Origin: JAXDBW01 sp034678405
Lineage (GTDB): Bacteria; Patescibacteriota; Patescibacteriia; UBA10025; JAHIVO01
Direction: 5' to 3'
Length of the DNA: 25,254 nucleotides
NCBI GenBank assembly: GCA_034678405.1
Contig: JAXDBW010000019.1
Span: forward strand, 1 to 25,254
Part shown: positions 21,050 to 25,254 of the stretch, in pieces
Numbering within the stretch: position 1 is the first letter of the stretch
Layout of the letters: each line of letters starts with the position of its first letter
Position numbers and translations under genes: made by a program
The notes under the pieces: model-generated
Seen by the model: the letters and a program-made list of their open reading frames with translations, nothing else
Told to the model about the DNA's origin: nothing
Database searches by the model: none

Positions 21050-22492
21050 ATGTCTGTATTGTTTCACATGCATCATCGATGGAAACGCGTCATGCTCGCC
21101 GCCGGTACTCTGGCGACGCTATGGTTTACCTATAGCGGCGTCAGCGTCCTCGTCGAGGAATACATGCACGGCCAAGCCCAGCGTCAGCAGATCATTGCTC
21201 TCGATCCGCAGAACCCTGCGGAGCTCAACGCAGCAATCAATGAGGCAATGAAAATGTATACGCTTGAGTACGGCTTGTTTGGTCCGGAGAGTCAGGACAT
21301 CCTCGGGCTGCTCATCAATGAGCGGACGGATGGTTCAGGTCACGGTACCTACACGACGACTCGCAAGCCCTGGGTGACTGACGACATCGTCCGTCATGCT
21401 GAGGCCGAGCTCAGCGATCACCTGAACTACTTCGGGAGCTCGTATAACGAGTCGTATCAGGACGCCGCTATGCTCTGGTGGAATAAACCCCGCCTGGTCT
21501 GGTGCATCGCATCTCGACTCCTTGTCGGTGTCGGCTGTACGGGGGTGGTCGCGTTTGCACTGCCGTATCTCCTGATCATGGGGCTGCTATGCCTCGTGAT
21601 CACGCGCGGCGTATCTGTCGATGAGCTGTATCATCTCGTTCACGATAATCCCAACACAACCATCGTGAGCGGTGATCTCGAACAACCGTCGTCATCCCTG
21701 ACGACTCAGACTGAAACAGATGCAGTGCCATCAACGCCGATTGGCTGGGGGTGCATCCTCATCCTAGTCGGTAGCATTGTCACGAAACCGTGGCGACGGG
21801 TAGTCTGGCTGCTGCAGTATAGTATCAGTAGTCGAGGGCCGCCGTCTCAGAAAGGAAATCACATGTCGAAGTTTTTCTGTGCAATGCTGGTAGCGCTTAT
21901 CATGGCGCCGTATCTCGTTCCGTCCGTGTCTGCCCAGGATACTACCACTTCCCAGACCTCATATACCGCCTGTTTCCAGTTTGGTGAATGGGCTAACGGA
22001 AAGGGGAGCGGGGTCACGTTTGTCTGTGATGGCGCCCGAGTGAAGGTGCTGCCCTTCTTCACGCTCGACGGTACCGTTCTCGAAGTGGCCGGACTCTACT
22101 ATTTGGCCCATAACCGTTTCATGTTCCAGGCTGGTCCAGTGATTGGTGGTATGACCGGCGGGATTCACAGTGAAGCCTATGGCGGAGTCGAATTTCGCTC
22201 GAGCTTCAGGCTGACTGATCATTGGAGTGTGTTTACCCGTTTCGCCAGTAGGCACACTGCTGAGCGCAAGCGGCTGAACAACCTCTGCATCGGTCAGGTG
22301 AATTACCAGTGGAGTAACTATACACTCCATGTCGGATGGCAGTCGGTGAGCAAGGTGGATACCGACCGTCGCATTTCGTTCGGCGGTCAGGTAAGGTTAT
22401 CCGCGTTTACCCTCAGCGGTGAGTCGCGGATTTCAACCCAGACGGGATATCTCACCACTCATATGGTGGTCGACATCCCACTGCCACTCTAG
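21050..22492 (+). CDS. Membrane protein fused in frame to a secreted beta-rich protein
   Basis: ATG 21050 follows AGGAGGTGAT, a near-perfect Shine-Dalgarno. The frame is open for 480 codons. Residues 1-271 are a membrane protein with TM segments near 15-36, 148-178 and 224-240 and an external soluble stretch between the first two. At residue 272 a complete signal peptide begins (MSKFFCAMLVALIMAPYLVPSVSA-Q), with its own AAAGGAA (21851-21857) before ATG 21863. The remaining part (to 480) is a run of short amphipathic strands. Either this is one polyprotein, or two genes whose separating stop is lost, with internal initiation. No family recognised. Confidence 0.7.
   Translation: MSVLFHMHHRWKRVMLAAGTLATLWFTYSGVSVLVEEYMHGQAQRQQIIALDPQNPAELNAAINEAMKMYTLEYGLFGPESQDILGLLINERTDGSGHGTYTTTRKPWVTDDIVRHAEAELSDHLNYFGSSYNESYQDAAMLWWNKPRLVWCIASRLLVGVGCTGVVAFALPYLLIMGLLCLVITRGVSVDELYHLVHDNPNTTIVSGDLEQPSSSLTTQTETDAVPSTPIGWGCILILVGSIVTKPWRRVVWLLQYSISSRGPPSQKGNHMSKFFCAMLVALIMAPYLVPSVSAQDTTTSQTSYTACFQFGEWANGKGSGVTFVCDGARVKVLPFFTLDGTVLEVAGLYYLAHNRFMFQAGPVIGGMTGGIHSEAYGGVEFRSSFRLTDHWSVFTRFASRHTAERKRLNNLCIGQVNYQWSNYTLHVGWQSVSKVDTDRRISFGGQVRLSAFTLSGESRISTQTGYLTTHMVVDIPLPL
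21863..22492 (+). CDS. Likely internal gene: secreted beta-barrel-like protein (209 aa)
   Basis: Alternative start inside the 21050 frame. ATG 21863 has AAAGGAA six bases upstream and encodes a Sec-type signal peptide ending V-S-A before Gln. The mature 185 residues alternate polar and hydrophobic positions in strand-length blocks (LEVAGLYYLAHNRFMFQAGP, AYGGVEFRSSFRLTD, HWSVFTRFASR, QVNYQWSNYTLHVGWQS, ISFGGQVRLSAFTLSGES, THMVVDIPL), resembling a small outer-membrane beta-barrel. Two or three cysteines are near the mature start. No family recognised. Confidence 0.55.
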   Translation: MSKFFCAMLVALIMAPYLVPSVSAQDTTTSQTSYTACFQFGEWANGKGSGVTFVCDGARVKVLPFFTLDGTVLEVAGLYYLAHNRFMFQAGPVIGGMTGGIHSEAYGGVEFRSSFRLTDHWSVFTRFASRHTAERKRLNNLCIGQVNYQWSNYTLHVGWQSVSKVDTDRRISFGGQVRLSAFTLSGESRISTQTGYLTTHMVVDIPLPL

Positions 22493-22515
22493 CGCTCGTT
22501 CTCTCTGCGAATACA

Positions 22516-22549
22516 GCCCACGCTTCTTTATCGAAGCGTGGGCTTTTTT
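22516..22549 (+). terminator. Terminator after the fused ORF
   Basis: GCCCACGCTTC (22516-22526) and GAAGCGTGGGC (22533-22543) form a perfect 11-bp stem followed by six T. Confidence 0.93.
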
Positions 22550-22562
22550 ATCCATGGATAAG

Positions 22563-22591
22563 TTGATTTTTCCTTAATATTTTGCTATACT
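22563..22591 (+). promoter_or_regulatory. Promoter of the 22629-23753 gene
   Basis: TTGATT (22563-22568), 17-bp spacer, TATACT (22586-22591). The leader of about 30 nt has no Shine-Dalgarno. Confidence 0.7.
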
Positions 22592-22628
22592 TACCATAGA
22601 AAAATAAAACACAACAGTAAAAACCATA

Positions 22629-23753
22629 GTGAGAGTTCTGACAAATATCCTCCTCTTCATTGTACTGACGATACTGACGCCAGTGCTTTTGGTCGTGACC
22701 GCGCTGAGGGTCAATGTGCTCCATACGACATTTATCAAACACCAACTAGACCAGCACCATGTGTATCAGATTGCCTTCGATGCAGTTGATGAAAAAATTA
22801 ATGATCTCGAACTCGATGACAATTTCCCCATCACTCACGAGGAGATTCGCAACCTCTTCCATCAGGTGTTTACCACAGCGTGGCTCCAGGACAATGTCGA
22901 AATGATACTCGATGACGTGGATGCCTGGCTGGATACCCCGATCGGCACCCCACTTTCCATCGTCATTTCTCTGTCTGGGCCCAAAGAGCGATTCATCTCT
23001 TCATTTGATGCGCTCCTCGACGAGAAACTCCAGGACATCAGTCCATGTGACCCCCGGACATCCAGTGAAGAGCAGGGGCTGTGTGTCTTTAGTGGTATGA
23101 GCCTCGATGAGGTCAAAGGTGAGCTCGCGGCAAATGATATTAAACTGGATGAGTTTTTTGGGCAGCTGCCTGACTCGATTGACCTCGCGAATCCTGAGTT
23201 GCCCACCTTCCTCCAGTCGTCTGATGAAGCGTCATCAGTCGACGGAGGATCGGAAGAGACTACGTCAGAAAAAAATACTGATGGACTGACCGCACAGAGT
23301 GAGCAGCTGACGCGCATGCTGGATGAATTCAAACGCTACTATATCATCGCACAGCATATATTCTGGTATCTCTGGATTATCTACGGGGTTCTCTTCGCTG
23401 AATTCATCGTGCTGAATGCCTGGGGTGGATGGCGCCGGATTGTGCGGTGGCTGGGCGCACTCTGTCTGACGGTGGGTATTATTCCGGCGACGATTGGTGT
23501 CGCGAGTGGATATTTCGTCCAGCAGCAGCTCCTCCCGCATATGCAGATCAGCGGTGATCTTCCGGCCGCAGTGCAGGATATCGTTCCGCATGTTATCAGT
23601 GATCTGCAGCAGGCGATCTTTATCCTGCCGATGTCAGTCGGTCTGGTGCTCGTCGGGCTGGGCCTCGCGGGAGTGATCGGTGGACACTGGATACCGAAGC
23701 AGAACACGAGTTTCGTAAAAGTTGCCACAGAAAAGGTGAAGCCAAAAGGATAG
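22629..23753 (+). CDS. Four-TM membrane protein with large external domain
   Basis: A 374-residue protein. TM1 is at about 5-25 and is followed by about 210 residues outside the membrane, helical and acidic (VYQIAFDAVDEKIND, THEEIRNLFHQVFTTAWLQDNVE), with a pair of Cys (SPCDP, GLCVF) that may form a disulfide and an acidic Ser/Thr linker near residues 200-220. TM2-TM4 are at about 243-262, 272-296 and 333-354, with a second external loop before the last. This layout is common among unnamed CPR envelope proteins. The start codon is GTG 22629 without Shine-Dalgarno. Function unknown. Confidence 0.75.
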   Translation: MRVLTNILLFIVLTILTPVLLVVTALRVNVLHTTFIKHQLDQHHVYQIAFDAVDEKINDLELDDNFPITHEEIRNLFHQVFTTAWLQDNVEMILDDVDAWLDTPIGTPLSIVISLSGPKERFISSFDALLDEKLQDISPCDPRTSSEEQGLCVFSGMSLDEVKGELAANDIKLDEFFGQLPDSIDLANPELPTFLQSSDEASSVDGGSEETTSEKNTDGLTAQSEQLTRMLDEFKRYYIIAQHIFWYLWIIYGVLFAEFIVLNAWGGWRRIVRWLGALCLTVGIIPATIGVASGYFVQQQLLPHMQISGDLPAAVQDIVPHVISDLQQAIFILPMSVGLVLVGLGLAGVIGGHWIPKQNTSFVKVATEKVKPKG

Positions 23754-23755
23754 TT

Positions 23756-23764
23756 TGTTATACT
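23756..23764 (+). promoter_or_regulatory. Extended -10 promoter of the last gene
   Basis: TGT-TATACT (-10 at 23759-23764), 9 nt before ATG 23774; the predicted 5' UTR is about 3 nt. It overlaps the end of the preceding gene's spacer. Confidence 0.5.
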
Positions 23765-23773
23765 AACACTAGT

Positions 23774-25254
23774 ATGAAAAAGGGGGTTATCATTGCTGGC
23801 GGCATAGTTATCATCTTCGCTATTGCGTGGGTGGTGCCAGTGGCAATGCCATCGGTAGCATCCGACGTGTCGGTGTCAGATGCTACGGCAAATGAGATTA
23901 TACAGGTAGCACGCACCCATTTTGACAATCCCATTGAACGGCTGCTGGTCCGACGGTATCAGATTGCCGGGGTGGGCGAGTGGCAAGGAAAGCCGGTCTA
24001 TACCGTTGTCGGCCGGACGTTTTTTGGCATTGCTTTCAACTCGGCACAGGCATATGAGAGCGGCGGATTCATAACTATACCTCGTCTCGAGAATGATTTC
24101 ATTTCCGGCGATGTACCCGATGACGCGATGCTGATCAATGGGACGGCTCAGGCACCAACCGATGAAACGCTATCCGCCCCAGATCAAGCTGGGAAACGGC
24201 TCAGTAATAATAAGTGCACCGGCACTGAGCAGCCTCAGCTCACGCATCTGCCGATGGATATAGACGACTTCAGCATGATCATCCCGTATGGACTCATGAT
24301 CGGGGCGCACGTCACACCGATTGACCACCAGTATTTTGAACCGGCTGATCGGTCACTGGGACTGGACGCCTATCCGGTATATGCGATGGCGGATGCACAT
24401 ATCGTGGATATCGGCATCCGGCCGCGGACCAGTCAGACGGGGGAGTCATTCTCCGACTACCGCCTCGTTTTCAGCATGAGTTGTCATCTCTTCTATTATT
24501 ATGATTTAGTGACGAGCCTCACGCCAGAGCTGCAGGCCGCCTTTGATCAGCAGGGGAGTGAGATTGATTATCCGATCCGGGCAGGTGAGCAGATAGGATA
24601 TATTGGTGAGCAGACACTTGATTTCGCCGTCTGGGATACCGAGCGCCCACTGACGGGCTATATAGTCCCGGAGCATTACGAGGGGGAAATGTGGAAAATA
24701 TATACCGCCGATCCGCTAGAGTACTATACTGATGAGCTCCGTGACCAGGCATTATCTAAGTACATCCGTACGACCGAGCCACGGAGCGGGAAGATCGACT
24801 ATGATATTGACGGACAGCTGATTGGTAATTGGTTCCAGCAGAAAGCCGACGGAACCACTGATGGATACGCTGGTGGCGCCATCCCACAATACTGGTTTAC
24901 CCATCTTTCCTTTTCGCCGGACCACATCGATCCGAGTGGATTCGTCATCTCGATCGGTAACTGGCCTGACCAAAACCAAAATCAATTTGCCGCACTCGGC
25001 AATGCTCCTGATCCGGCGACGGTGGGCGTGGAAACAGGATTCGTGAAATATGATCTCACGCAGATAAATTATCGGACGGGGAGCGGGTATTGGGACCGGG
25101 TATCCTACGCGCCGCCCATCACCTTCGAATCAGGCACACATACCTATGGCTGCGCCCTGGTCCAGCTGACGGATGACCGCACCCTGCGGTTTGAGTCCTT
25201 TTCGGATGTTAGTTGTGCATCGGTCGATGGATTTACCGATGCCGCGCTAAACTA
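23774..25254 (+). CDS. Exported protein with degenerate M23 (LytM-like) domain, 3' end outside window
   Basis: The frame is open for 493 codons to the right edge. Residues 5-22 are a signal anchor (GVIIAGGIVIIFAIAWVV). Around residues 170-290 the order matches M23 peptidases: PYGLMIGAH179VTPID184H, then YPVYAMADAHIVDIG, DYRLVFSMSCHLFYYYDLV, and IRAGEQIGYIGEQTLDFAVWD. The closing H-x-H-F of active enzymes is T281-L-D283-F here, so one zinc ligand is lost and enzymatic activity is unlikely. A second beta-rich domain follows (from about 360) with Cys pairs. It probably binds cell-wall or surface material. Confidence 0.75.
   Translation, partial: MKKGVIIAGGIVIIFAIAWVVPVAMPSVASDVSVSDATANEIIQVARTHFDNPIERLLVRRYQIAGVGEWQGKPVYTVVGRTFFGIAFNSAQAYESGGFITIPRLENDFISGDVPDDAMLINGTAQAPTDETLSAPDQAGKRLSNNKCTGTEQPQLTHLPMDIDDFSMIIPYGLMIGAHVTPIDHQYFEPADRSLGLDAYPVYAMADAHIVDIGIRPRTSQTGESFSDYRLVFSMSCHLFYYYDLVTSLTPELQAAFDQQGSEIDYPIRAGEQIGYIGEQTLDFAVWDTERPLTGYIVPEHYEGEMWKIYTADPLEYYTDELRDQALSKYIRTTEPRSGKIDYDIDGQLIGNWFQQKADGTTDGYAGGAIPQYWFTHLSFSPDHIDPSGFVISIGNWPDQNQNQFAALGNAPDPATVGVETGFVKYDLTQINYRTGSGYWDRVSYAPPITFESGTHTYGCALVQLTDDRTLRFESFSDVSCASVDGFTDAALN

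Overview
The window most likely comes from a Candidatus Patescibacteria (CPR) genome, probably one of the ABY1-type groups such as Kerfeld-, Magasanik- or Uhrbacteria. This is inferred from style and not from a marker gene. The signs are Asn/Thr-rich linkers, short secreted or membrane proteins of unknown family, a calcium-binding thrombospondin-3-like segment, tiny zinc-knuckle proteins, single-domain versions of housekeeping enzymes, close packing, and GC near one half. TGA is used as an ordinary stop codon. No rRNA, tRNA, transposase or CRISPR array was found.

Layout. 1-2.6 kb: start of a lipoprotein gene (-), a minimal zincin (+), an unknown SD-led gene (-), a 50-residue C2HC protein (+), and an XRE regulator with a membrane partner (+). 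2.6-6.0 kb: thiol-redox operon (anchored thioredoxin plus DipZ-like CcdA/thioredoxin fusion) and a CaCA cation/Ca exchanger. 6.0-8.5 kb: small accessory cassettes on both strands around a single-domain alarmone-hydrolase-like HD protein. 8.6-10.5 kb: a stand-alone IMP cyclohydrolase domain and a class III aminotransferase. 10.5-10.9 kb: gene-free stretch with a 176-nt nested, strongly foldable element. 10.9-13.1 kb: minus-strand small membrane proteins, a UbiA-like protein and an unknown protein. 13.2-15.9 kb: RecX, M29 aminopeptidase, a one-TM protein, ThpR. 15.9-19.7 kb: a plus-strand run of HD(-GYP-like) protein, HExxH protein, TSP3-like anchored protein and two alpha/beta hydrolases. 19.8-25.25 kb: minus-strand coiled-coil zinc-knuckle protein, a fused ORF with an internal signal peptide and beta-barrel-like tail, a multi-TM protein and a truncated secreted protein with a degenerate M23 (LytM-like) fold.

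The main pattern is that transcription units fall into two kinds. One kind has a sigma70-like promoter, a leader of about 40-80 nt, a strong AGGAGG-type Shine-Dalgarno and a textbook intrinsic terminator; most of these are short unknown proteins, plus PurH, M29 and UbiA. The other kind has no Shine-Dalgarno and no canonical terminator; in several of these the -10 box lies only 6-10 nt before ATG, which predicts leaderless mRNAs (zincin, XRE, HD hydrolase, aminotransferase, RecX, one-TM protein, HD-GYP-like protein, last gene). A 14-bp inverted repeat next to the -35 box occurs at two minus-strand promoters of the first kind.
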